Shown in pieces: positions 57,801-64,000 of a stretch of 64,000 bases of DNA; the stretch's first letter is position 1; each line of letters starts with the position of its first letter. The stretch covers positions 5,458-69,457 of the forward strand of contig CAWJCU010000006.1 of NCBI GenBank assembly GCA_963841455.1, read 5' to 3'. The position numbers and the translations under genes are program-made. This DNA is from JAWVFM01 sp963841455 (GTDB lineage Bacteria > Actinomycetota > Thermoleophilia > Solirubrobacterales > 70-9). The notes below the pieces were generated by a model. It did not search any database. It was not told the origin of the DNA and saw only the letters and a list, made by a program, of their open reading frames with translations.

Positions 57801-58154
57801 GCCCAGACGCTCGGCCTCCGCGCGCAGGATCCGGGCGCAGGCCGAGTGGAACGTCATCACCCACATCACGCGCGAGACGCCCCCGACTAGCTGCGCGACG
57901 CGCTCCTTCATCTCGCCCGCCGCCTTGTTCGTGAACGTGATCGCCAGGATCTCGCTCGGGCGCGCCTGACCGCTCGCGAGCAGGTATGCGATGCGGTGTG
58001 TGAGCACGCGGGTCTTCCCCGAGCCTGCGCCGGCCAGGACCAGGAGCGGGCCCTCCCCGTACTCGACGGCCTCTCGCTGCGGCGGGTTCAGGTCAGCGAG
58101 CAGCCGCTCGAGCTGCGACGCGCCGGGGGTCAGGGGTCGAGCTTCAGCCTCCAC
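54822..58154 (-). CDS. pcrA: UvrD/PcrA-type superfamily 1 DNA helicase interrupted by an intein
   Basis: 3'-5' helicase for nucleotide-excision and replication repair. The 1110-residue precursor contains Walker A LVLAGAGSGKTRVLTHRIAY near residue 40, ITFTNKAAGEMKER (Ia), the DEYQDTNRVQYRLLR box (II) and VVGDDDQ (III). An intein follows at residues 265-630. The remaining extein continues SIYSFRNADIRNLLEFE, VIRLEENYRSTGTILDAAN (IV), VTLMTLHNAKGLEFDAVFLI (V) and YVGLTRARERLYLTCARQ (VI). Without the intein it is about 744 residues, normal for PcrA. A C-terminal Tudor-like tail (DDVVHASFGEGVVTAVE) is typical. Functional helicase requires splicing. Confidence 0.96.
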   Translation of the reverse strand: MEAEARPLTPGASQLERLLADLNPPQREAVEYGEGPLLVLAGAGSGKTRVLTHRIAYLLASGQARPSEILAITFTNKAAGEMKERVAQLVGGVSRVMWVMTFHSACARILRAEAERLGYKRAFTIYDEADSIRMIKRCLEELELDPKRFPPRAVKSQISQAKNTLTDVEAYREAQGGFFERTVADVFQIYERRMREANAMDFDDLLARTVDLLELFDDVRDRYRRAFRWVLVDEYQDTNRVQYRLLRLLSDEHRNLTVVGDDDQCLVAGTSVTMGDGSKKAIERLRPGDEVMSCYGSGDFRPAAVTGVYGAREKAGIAITTRGGRRLVSTPEHMHFAGYRRGTTPQMHIAYLMWRRDRGFRVGTTRVYTDAAGKPVMGIGERCRGENADAVWVISTHETEVLARAAETLLSLRYRLPTIPFKARLNHPEDRSLVGNQELIDSIFDEIDSDNGGKRLLADEGLSIQHPHYQPASFEGRRRVLTLTLCGEQRRNTPMHRVSVFGSDGRARERLERAGMSVRPARAGGDSWRFETALKDFGAAVRLASEVDDTIGIDFRCQGRFGPRQAGRAVGSSLPCIPAASVRPGMAMFADDGSYDVVERVERTEIAERVYDINVEGTHNFIANGLITHNSIYSFRNADIRNLLEFERDFSDATVIRLEENYRSTGTILDAANAIAANNRERLGKRLWTGAGRGEPVRVAELADEHEEARYVASEVERLATDEGVPRDRIGVLYRVNAQSRVLEDTLVRFEVPYQVIGGSKFYDRAEIKDAVAYLSLIANPADSVAFARIVNSPRRGIGERTRGRVLSHANTIGADVWDAFSDPERVPGLGAAAVKSLRRFADVMAGLRERADADRRVVGLLEAVLTESGYLEALEAERTIEAEGRVENLSELVGVAREFDANREVEGPSEQRPLEEFLAQISLLSDQDSMREAESLVTLMTLHNAKGLEFDAVFLIGCEEGLFPHSRSMEEGNLEEERRLCYVGLTRARERLYLTCARQRRIFGGQGYALPSRFLSELPDELVERYATAPKTGWMGASIGAGTGPAAPPRKEPRAPVAELGVGDDVVHASFGEGVVTAVEPGSVVVVRFAGEGAERKLMADYAPLRKVG
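56265..57362 (-). other. intein in pcrA, 366 codons
   Basis: The insertion lies exactly between Gln of GDDDQ and Ser of SIYSFRNAD, the motif III/nucleotide-sensing region. It starts with Cys (CLVAGTSVTMGDGSKKAIE, block A), has TPEHMHF for block B, and ends VYDINVEGTHNFIANG...LITHN (blocks F and G, terminal His-Asn), followed by a Ser +1 nucleophile. All splicing residues are present. The middle (about 130-300) is too long for a mini-intein, yet I see no clean LAGLIDADG, so the homing domain may be decayed or of another type. Confidence 0.93.
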
Positions 58155-58188
58155 GGACTGAAGATAGCCGTGGCCCGTGACGGCGCCG

Positions 58189-58923
58189 CTATCCGCCGGC
58201 CGTGGAGGGCCCGCGGTCGCGGCGGAGCTCGCGGACCTCGCCCTCCGCGGGCTTGCCGTCGAGCTCGGCGAGGCGCTTCTCGAGCATGCCGATCCGCTCC
58301 GAGAGCGCCTTCATGGCGTCGGCGATCGGGTCGGGCAGGTGCACCCAGTCGGCGTCGGGGCCCTCAGGGCGGCGGCCCTCCACCCTTACCGGATGGCCCG
58401 GGTTCCCGACCACGGTCGACGAGGCCGGAACGTCCTCGATGACGACCGTGTTGGCGCCGATCTTCGAGCCCGAGCCGACGGTAATAGGCCCGAGCAGCTT
58501 CGCGCCGGAGCCGATCGTCACGTCGTCGCCGACCGTCGGGTGTCGCTTCCCGCGCGCGAAGCCCGTACCGCCGAGCGTCACACCCTGGTAGATCGTCACC
58601 CGGTCGCCGACCTCGGCCGTCTCGCCGATCACCACGCCCGAGCCATGGTCGATGAACGGCTCGGCACCGAGGCTCGCCGCCGGGTGGATCTCGACACCGC
58701 TCACCGCCCGGGTCGCGTAGGCGAGCGCGAGCGGCAGGACCGGCACCCCCGCCTCGTGAAGCGCGTGGGCCGCGCGGTGGACCAGGACCGCCTGCACCCC
58801 ACCCCAGCTGGTGAGGATCTCGAGCGACCCGACTCCGCGGGCCGCGGGGTCGCGCTCACGCGCCGCCGCCAAGTCGCGGCGGACCTCGCCGCTGACTCGC
58901 TTCATGAGCCCGAGCCCGAGCAT
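58189..58923 (-). CDS. cysE: serine O-acetyltransferase
   Basis: Makes O-acetylserine from serine and acetyl-CoA, feeding CysK. 244 residues. The N-terminal helical region (AVLVHRAAHALHEAGVPVLP) precedes the left-handed beta-helix: GVEIHPAASLGAEPFIDHGS, GVVIGETAEVGDRVTIYQGV, TLGGTGFARGKRHPTVGDDV, KLLGPITVGSGSKIGANTVV. Catalytic His lies in FIDHGSG and KRHP. The tail after VEGRRPEG is a coiled-coil-like extension. It follows cysK by 10 bases on the same strand. Confidence 0.95.
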   Translation of the reverse strand: MLGLGLMKRVSGEVRRDLAAARERDPAARGVGSLEILTSWGGVQAVLVHRAAHALHEAGVPVLPLALAYATRAVSGVEIHPAASLGAEPFIDHGSGVVIGETAEVGDRVTIYQGVTLGGTGFARGKRHPTVGDDVTIGSGAKLLGPITVGSGSKIGANTVVIEDVPASSTVVGNPGHPVRVEGRRPEGPDADWVHLPDPIADAMKALSERIGMLEKRLAELDGKPAEGEVRELRRDRGPSTAGG

Positions 58924-58933
58924 CGCGGCAACG

Positions 58934-59881
58934 CTACGGCATGAACCAGGGAAGGGACATGTACCGCTCGCCGCCGTCGGCCGCCACCGTGACGATCCGC
59001 TTGCCGTCCATCGACGAGCGGCCCGCGACCTCGAGCGCGGCGCGGATCGCGGCCCCGGAGGAGATGCCGACCAGGAGCCCGTCCCGGCGGGCGGTCTCCC
59101 GCGCGGTCTCGAGCGCCGCCTCGTCCGCCACCGGGATCACCTCGTCGATCACGTCGCGGTCGAGGATCTCGGGCACGAATCCGGGTCCGATGCCCTGGAT
59201 CTTGTGCGCGCCCGCCGGGCCGCCGGAGAGGACCGCCGATGTCGCGGGTTCGACCGCGACGACGTGGACGCCCGGCCGCCGCTCCTTGAGCACCTGGCCG
59301 ACTCCGGTGATCGTCCCGCCCGTGCCGACGCCGACGACGAGCGCGTCGATCTCCCCGCCGGCGTCCGCCCAGATTTCCTCAGCGGTCGTCAGCCGGTGCA
59401 CGTCGGGGTTCGCGGGGTTCGAGAACTGCTGCGGCATGAACCCATTGCGCTCCGCGGCGATGCCGCGGGCGAGCTCGACCGCCTCGCTCATGCCCCCTAG
59501 CGAGGGCGTCTCGTGGACCTCGGCGCCGTAGGCGCGCAGCAGCTTGGTCCGCTCCCGGCTCATCCCCTCGGGGAGCGTCAACACGAGCTCGTAGCCGCGG
59601 GCGGCGCATACCAGCGCGAGGGCGATGCCGGTGTTGCCGCTGGTCGGCTCGACGATCGGCGTCGAGCCCGCCTCGATCAGCCCGTCGCGCTCGGCCGCGT
59701 CGATCATCGCCACCCCGATCCGGTCCTTCACGGAACCGCCCGGGTTCATGTATTCGAGCTTCGCCAGCACCTCGCCGCCGACCGCCTCGCCCATGCGACG
59801 CAGCGCAACCATGGGCGTGCCGCCGATGGTCGCCGACACCTCGGCCGGCAGCGCCGGCGGGCTCTGGGCCTTCTGAGCCAT
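58934..59881 (-). CDS. cysK: cysteine synthase A
   Basis: PLP enzyme joining O-acetylserine and sulfide to give cysteine. 315 residues: GGTPMVALRRM at the start, the PLP lysine in NPGGSVKDRIGVAMID (about residue 51), PTSGNTGIALALV, and VVGVGTGGTITGVGQ; GLLVGISSGAAIRAAL near the C-terminus. ATG shares one base with the stop of the Rrf2 gene (TGATG), so regulator and enzyme are co-translated. Confidence 0.96.
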   Translation of the reverse strand: MAQKAQSPPALPAEVSATIGGTPMVALRRMGEAVGGEVLAKLEYMNPGGSVKDRIGVAMIDAAERDGLIEAGSTPIVEPTSGNTGIALALVCAARGYELVLTLPEGMSRERTKLLRAYGAEVHETPSLGGMSEAVELARGIAAERNGFMPQQFSNPANPDVHRLTTAEEIWADAGGEIDALVVGVGTGGTITGVGQVLKERRPGVHVVAVEPATSAVLSGGPAGAHKIQGIGPGFVPEILDRDVIDEVIPVADEAALETARETARRDGLLVGISSGAAIRAALEVAGRSSMDGKRIVTVAADGGERYMSLPWFMP

Positions 59882-60279
59882 CAGATGTAGTACATCCCCG
59901 TGCCCGCCTCCTCGGCCTCGCGGCGAGCGATGTCGGCGATGGTCGTGTTCCGGAAGACGTCCCGGAGCGCCTCGACGCCCTCCGCCCAGATGCCCCCAGC
60001 CTCGTGACCCTCCTCTCCGAGCCTGCCGTCGAGCGCCTGAACCACGTCGAGCACGGTGATCTCCTCCGCGCGGCGGGCCAGCGTGTAGCCGCCGCGCACG
60101 CCGCGCTGGCTGTTCAGGAGGCCGTCACGGCGGAGCGTCGAGAAGAGCTGCTCGAGGAACTGCACGGGCATCTCGCGGCGCTCGGCGACCTGACCGATCG
60201 GAACCGGGCGGTCGCCGGCACGGGCCAGCTCGGCCAGTGCGACGACCGCATAGCGGGACTTCGAGGTGACCGAGATCAT
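59881..60279 (-). CDS. Rrf2-family regulator, CymR-like (no cysteines)
   Basis: 132-residue winged-helix protein: SRYAVVALAELARAGDRPVP, IGQVAERREMPVQFLEQLFS and the wing RGVRGGYTLARRAEEITVLD. Unlike IscR and NsrR it contains no cysteine, so it cannot hold an iron-sulfur cluster. This matches CymR, the cysteine-metabolism repressor of Bacillus, which works in a complex with CysK. Here it precedes cysK and cysE in one operon. Start: ATG at 60279. The CymR role is inferred. Confidence 0.88.
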   Translation of the reverse strand: MISVTSKSRYAVVALAELARAGDRPVPIGQVAERREMPVQFLEQLFSTLRRDGLLNSQRGVRGGYTLARRAEEITVLDVVQALDGRLGEEGHEAGGIWAEGVEALRDVFRNTTIADIARREAEEAGTGMYYI

Positions 60280-60431
60280 CGGGAGGGTTGTACCGGAACG
60301 AGGCATTCCGGGAAAAGTCGCACGTAGCGGACGAACCGTCTCGCGCGTCGCGGAGGTGCGGCTAGGATGCCCGCGAGCCGGCCGAGGCCGGTCCTTTGTT
60401 TTCGGCCGGATGGAAGGCCACTCGGGGCACG

Positions 60432-61061
60432 GTGGAACAAGCACAATCGGATCGACGCTGTCTCGTCATCGACCCGCAGCCGACGGTGCGGCTGGGGGTC
60501 CGCCGGCTTCTCGACCCCCGGTACGCGGTCGAGGAGGCTGCGGACTGGCGCGGCGGCCTCGAGATCCTCAATTCCACAGGGGGCTTCATCGTCGCGATCG
60601 TCGACATGGATCGGGCCGACGGCGCCGGGGTCAACGGCCACCCCGGCACGGCGGCGATTCGCGCCCTGCGGCGCGCCCAACCCGGCCTGGGCATCGTCGC
60701 CCACGGCGCGCGCCCGGAGCGCCACGCCGCGGCCGAGGCGATGGACGCCGGAGCGACCGGTTTCGTCGCGAAGAGCTCCCCCGCGCGCAGCTTGGAGCGA
60801 GCCGTGGATGCGGCGGCCGAATCAGAGACCTTCGTCGACCCCGAGGCGAGCGTGGCGGACTCCGGGCCGCTCCTCACGCGCCGCCAGCGCCAGATCCTCC
60901 AGCTCTACGCCGACGGCCAGCCGACCGCCGCCGTCGCCAACCGGCTCGGGCTGAGCGCGGAGACCGTGCGGAGCCACACGAAGGGGCTCCTCGCCCGACT
61001 CTCGGCCCGCGACCGGGCCCACGCCGTGGCCATCGGCCTTCGGAACGCCCTGATCGAATAG
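60432..61061 (+). CDS. NarL/FixJ-type response regulator
   Basis: About 209 residues from a GTG at 60432 (the frame is open to 60396). Receiver: acidic residue in CLVIDPQPTVRLGV, the probable phosphoacceptor Asp in AIVDMDRADG and the Lys in FVAKSSP. DNA-binding LuxR-type HTH: LLTRRQRQILQLYADGQPTA and LGLSAETVRSHTKGLLARLS. No histidine kinase adjoins, so it is an orphan. Convergent with the HDOD-LuxR gene, four bases apart. Confidence 0.85.
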   Translation: MEQAQSDRRCLVIDPQPTVRLGVRRLLDPRYAVEEAADWRGGLEILNSTGGFIVAIVDMDRADGAGVNGHPGTAAIRALRRAQPGLGIVAHGARPERHAAAEAMDAGATGFVAKSSPARSLERAVDAAAESETFVDPEASVADSGPLLTRRQRQILQLYADGQPTAAVANRLGLSAETVRSHTKGLLARLSARDRAHAVAIGLRNALIE

Positions 61062-61065
61062 GGCG

Positions 61066-62130
61066 CTAGATCCAGCCGCGGTCGCTCGCGATGAGGACCG
61101 CCTGGGCGCGGTCGACCGCGCCGATCTTGCGGTAGACGTTGTGAAGGTGGGTGCGGATCGTGCTCACCGAGAGGTTGAGCTCCTGCGCGATCTGCTTGTA
61201 GACCTTGCCCTCGGCGAGGCCGCGAAGAGCGTCGATCTCCCGCACCGAGAGCGGACACGGGTCGGTTGGGCGCCGCTTCTCGCCACCCCCGGGGAACTCG
61301 TACAGAAGCGTCCGCAACCGTGCCTCCGGCAGGTCGAGCGCCCCGGCAGCCGCGAGCATCGACTCGCGGGTGATCGGACTGCCATCGGCGTGGTGAACGA
61401 CGAGGTCCGCGAGCCGGATGGCGGCGGCCGCGCCGTCGGCGTCGGTGGCGTGATGGCGCTCGATGGCGGCCGCAACCGGCGACGGAAGGCCCCAGCGACG
61501 GACCAGCACGGCACCGACGAGGGGATGGTCGATTCCGAACTCGCGTCGCTCGGAGCGAAGATGCTCCTCCGGGGTCGCGCCCTCGCCGAGCCCCGCGTCG
61601 AGGTCTCCGTAGAGCTCCGCGAGGACCAATCGGCCCACGTCGTGCAAGAGCGCGGCGGCCGCGAGGTGGTCGCGGGGCGTGATGCCCACCAGGTTCGCGA
61701 TTCGCTCCGACGCGTCGCGCACCCCGATCGCGTGCCGGCGGAAGCGCTCCGTGCGCCGGGTCCAGCCGGCGGGCGAGTCGAAAACGTCGTAGTCCGCCAC
61801 GGACGCGACGACGACCTGAACGCCGGCGGGCGTCAGCGCCTCGACGGCCTGCCGGACGCTCTCGCACCGGCCAGGCTCGCCGCCGCCGTTGTTCGCCGCC
61901 CGCATCACGGCGATCGTGAGCGCGGTGTCGGATTCGACCACGTCGCTCAGCGTCCCGACGGAGGCGCCGGGCGACGCGGTGGCCTCGAGGAGCCGCGTTC
62001 GCGCCTCGCCGAGGGCGGGAAGGGCCGAGACCTTCTCGAACGCCTCCGAGAGCCGCCGGCCGCCGCCCCCGAACCGGGCTTCAGCCTTCGGTGGCTCTGC
62101 CACCTTCCCTCTTGTCAGTACGGCGCTCAT
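61066..62130 (-). CDS. HDOD domain fused to a LuxR-type HTH
   Basis: 354 residues from an ATG at 62130 behind AAAGG. Residues about 25-240 form an HDOD-like domain: KVSALPALGEARTRLLEATA, LSDVVESDTALTIAVMRAAN, then AAALLHDVGRLVLAELYGD with an HD pair and VGAVLVRRWGLPSPVAAAIE. The C-terminal LuxR HTH is clear: LSVREIDALRGLAEGKVYKQ, IAQELNLSVSTIRTHLHNVY. A sensor-less transcription factor controlled through the HDOD part is likely; the signal is unknown. Confidence 0.87.
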   Translation of the reverse strand: MSAVLTRGKVAEPPKAEARFGGGGRRLSEAFEKVSALPALGEARTRLLEATASPGASVGTLSDVVESDTALTIAVMRAANNGGGEPGRCESVRQAVEALTPAGVQVVVASVADYDVFDSPAGWTRRTERFRRHAIGVRDASERIANLVGITPRDHLAAAALLHDVGRLVLAELYGDLDAGLGEGATPEEHLRSERREFGIDHPLVGAVLVRRWGLPSPVAAAIERHHATDADGAAAAIRLADLVVHHADGSPITRESMLAAAGALDLPEARLRTLLYEFPGGGEKRRPTDPCPLSVREIDALRGLAEGKVYKQIAQELNLSVSTIRTHLHNVYRKIGAVDRAQAVLIASDRGWI

Positions 62131-62266
62131 TCGCCTTTCGGGTGCAGCTGGTACCGCGGCCTTCCTGACGTCACCCGCGGGTCCACGACACTCATCGGCA
62201 CGCGTGGGTCCGCGATTAAGCCCGAATGTGGCCCACCGCGTCCCCATTTTCATTAGGGGCGAGCCC

Positions 62267-62540
62267 CTAGACGCCTGAGTCAGGGCCCGCGCCCGCCTCC
62301 GGCCGCCCGTCGACCGTCGACCGCGGCCATGCCCGCCCGCAGGCGCCGTGGCACCGCGGCTTCGAGGAGCCCTCGCGCGTAAACAGGTAGGGCACGGCCA
62401 CGGCGATCGACGACGATGCTCCCGTACGCGCTCGGTGCCAGCTTGAGCGCCGTCCGACCGGCCTGCTCACCCGCGGCGTGAGCCGGGCCACTGCCGATCG
62501 CGAGGAGAGCTGCGACCGCGAGGCTGGCGGCGGTCAGCAC
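62267..62540 (-). pseudogene. secreted-repeat protein (COG4315-like), frameshifted and truncated
   Basis: GTG at 62540 starts a signal peptide (LTAASLAVAALLAIGSGPAHA) and GRTALKLAPSAYGSIVVDRRG. A shift near 62385 is needed to continue into YLFTREGSSKPRCHGACGRA, the typical end of one secreted repeat (LYxFxxD...CxGxCAxxWP). Relatives usually carry two or more repeats; here it stops after one, near 62267. It may be a decaying gene or a sequence error. Confidence 0.5.
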
Positions 62541-62592
62541 GGCGACGCTGAGGCTCGAAGCATGCCCCCTTGTGCGACGCGGACCGGGTTCG

Positions 62593-63999
62593 TTACGCCG
62601 CCGGCGCCTCGTCGGGCAGACTCGCGAGCGCGGCGTCGATTCGCGCGAGCGACGTCTCGCGCCCGAGCGCCCCGAGCGACTCGAAGATCCCGGGCGAGAC
62701 CGTGCCACCCGTGATTGCGACGCGGATCGGCTGGTAGAGGGCGTTCGGCTTCGAGTCGCGTGCTGCGAGGACCCGCGCAAGGGCCCGCTCTAGCTCCTCG
62801 GGGTTCCAAGTCTCCACGGCACGCAGCGCCCTGGCGCCCGCGCCAAGAAGCGACGCGGTCTCGGGCTTCATCACCCGCTCCCATGCCCGCGGATCCATCT
62901 CCGGCTCGCCGAACAGGAACGCCACCAGCGGCCATACCTCGGACAGCGTCTGCGCCTTGTCGGCCACGATCTCGCAGGCGCGAATGCGGGTGGCCTCGTC
63001 CGCCGACGCGAACGCCGTGGCGGCGTCCGGGTCGGTCCGGCGGAGGTGCGCCTCGAGATGCTCGGCGTACGAGGGCGGATCGAGCTCCCGCATGAAGCGG
63101 CCGTTGAGCCACCGCAGCTTCGGTTCGTCGAAGACCGCGGCCGACCGCCCGACGCGCTCGATCTCGAAGCGGCCAACGAGCTCGTCGGTGGCCATGATCG
63201 TAGTGTCGTCGTCGGTCCCCCAGCCGAGCAGAGCGAGGTAGTTCCGCACCGCCGCGGGCAGGTAGCCGGCCTCGGCGAGCTCCTGGACGGAAGCCGCGCC
63301 GTGGCGCTTGGAGAGCTTGCGGCCGTCGGGGCCGTGAAGGAGCGGGAGATGCGCATACCTCGGCGCCGGCGCACCGAGCGCCTCGAGCACCAGGAGCTGC
63401 TTCGGCGCGTTGGAGAGATGGTCGTCGCCCCGGATGACGTCCGTGATCGCCATGTCGGCATCGTCCACGGCGACGGCGAGGTTGTACAGGGGGGTGCCGT
63501 CGCCGCGGGCGATCACGAAGTCGTCCATCGGCCGGTTCGGGAACTCGACGTCGCCCCGGATCGCGTCGGCGACGACGGTCACGCCCTCGTCGGGGACCCG
63601 CAGGCGTATCGCCGCCCCGGGTACATCGCGCGGCTCGCCGCGGTACCCGGACCCGGGATCGGCCTCCTTGCGCACACGCACGTCCTCGGCCGTCGCCGGG
63701 TCCCGGTAGGCGGCGCCGGACTCGAGCAGGCTCACCAGGGCCGCGGCGTGGCGCTCGCGCCGGTCGTACTGCGAGAAGGGGCCCTCGTCCCAGTCGAGCT
63801 CCAGCCACTCGAGAGCGTCGATGATCTGCTCGACGTTCTCGGGCGTCGAACGCTCGCGGTCGGTGTCCTCGATTCGCAGGACGAGCGTCCCCTCGGCCCT
63901 GCGGGCGAGAAGCCAGTTGTAGAGTGCGGTGCGGGCGCCGCCGATGTGCAGGGCGCCCGTCGGAGACGGGGCGAATCGGAGGCGAGGCGAGTCGGACAA
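62593..63999 (-). CDS. gltX: glutamyl-tRNA synthetase (start at the window edge)
   Basis: Class I synthetase that charges tRNA-Glu and, with GatCAB in the same window, supplies Glu-tRNA-Gln. 468 residues in view. LRFAPSPTGALHIGGARTAL holds the HIGH motif, LRIEDTDRERSTPENVEQI follows, and the KMSKS-type loop is GRKLSKRHGAASVQELAEAG. A TTG one base from the window's end is a possible start; the true start could lie just outside. Its length is normal. Confidence 0.95.
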   Translation of the reverse strand: MSDSPRLRFAPSPTGALHIGGARTALYNWLLARRAEGTLVLRIEDTDRERSTPENVEQIIDALEWLELDWDEGPFSQYDRRERHAAALVSLLESGAAYRDPATAEDVRVRKEADPGSGYRGEPRDVPGAAIRLRVPDEGVTVVADAIRGDVEFPNRPMDDFVIARGDGTPLYNLAVAVDDADMAITDVIRGDDHLSNAPKQLLVLEALGAPAPRYAHLPLLHGPDGRKLSKRHGAASVQELAEAGYLPAAVRNYLALLGWGTDDDTTIMATDELVGRFEIERVGRSAAVFDEPKLRWLNGRFMRELDPPSYAEHLEAHLRRTDPDAATAFASADEATRIRACEIVADKAQTLSEVWPLVAFLFGEPEMDPRAWERVMKPETASLLGAGARALRAVETWNPEELERALARVLAARDSKPNALYQPIRVAITGGTVSPGIFESLGALGRETSLARIDAALASLPDEAPAA

Positions 64000-64000
64000 G

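Overview
The window is high-GC bacterial chromosomal DNA. The rRNA sequence and the gene content (GatCAB, long-type SerA with an ACT domain, mycobacterial-type SerC, menaquinone genes, a cysteine-free Rrf2 regulator, type II NADH dehydrogenase) point to an actinobacterium. I favour class Thermoleophilia, but this rests on overall impression and not on a tree. No phage, plasmid, IS element, CRISPR array or tRNA gene was seen. Almost everything is housekeeping metabolism, mostly on the minus strand.

Layout. 1-3038: the 5' part of 23S rRNA, a tRNA-free spacer, 16S rRNA and a clear rrn promoter, all minus strand, directly behind tyrS. 4.4-8.7 kb: a class A penicillin-binding protein (plus), then mpg and argH (minus). 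8.7-26.4 kb: a long minus-strand amino-acid run. Read in the direction of transcription it is serC-serA-quinone oxidoreductase-[Leu-rich leader peptide]-leuA-SDR-XRE/cupin regulator-leuC-leuD-methyltransferase-propeller/phosphoesterase-leuB-ilvE-cimA-DegT aminotransferase-argH-mpg. 26.5-30.3 kb: a cupin, membrane proteins including two DUF4389-like paralogues, and ilvC. 30.4-38.3 kb: a menaquinone cluster (menE minus; menB-menA-menC-menD plus; a lipoprotein and menF minus) lying between ilvC and ilvNB. 38.3-43.7 kb: ilvN, ilvB, a TetR regulator, UDP-sulfoquinovose synthase and a membrane-anchored glycosyltransferase. 43.7-47.3 kb: a secreted S53 peptidase, a zinc-ribbon membrane protein and ndh. 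47.4-50.6 kb: gatC-gatA-gatB. 50.7-58.2 kb: a membrane protein, a GMC oxidoreductase, a membrane protein, folD and pcrA with an intein. 58.2-64 kb: an Rrf2-cysK-cysE operon, a response regulator facing an HDOD-LuxR fusion, a damaged secreted protein and gltX.

Together the genes cover branched-chain amino acid synthesis (ilvBN, ilvC, ilvE, leuABCD, cimA), serine (serA, serC) and cysteine (cysE, cysK), the end of arginine synthesis, menaquinone, and two routes that load tRNA (GltX/GatCAB, TyrS). The best regulatory signal is a 19-residue leader peptide with seven leucines ahead of leuA. Its Leu codons can pair with the leuA ribosome-binding site. Four copies of a two-hairpin intergenic element are scattered through the window.

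Quality warning. From about 30.5 to 39.8 kb every gene carries several single-base frameshifts, mostly apparent insertions, while 6.8-25.2 kb and 43.7-62.2 kb have essentially none. I read this as local sequence or consensus error and give whole-gene spans for the affected genes.
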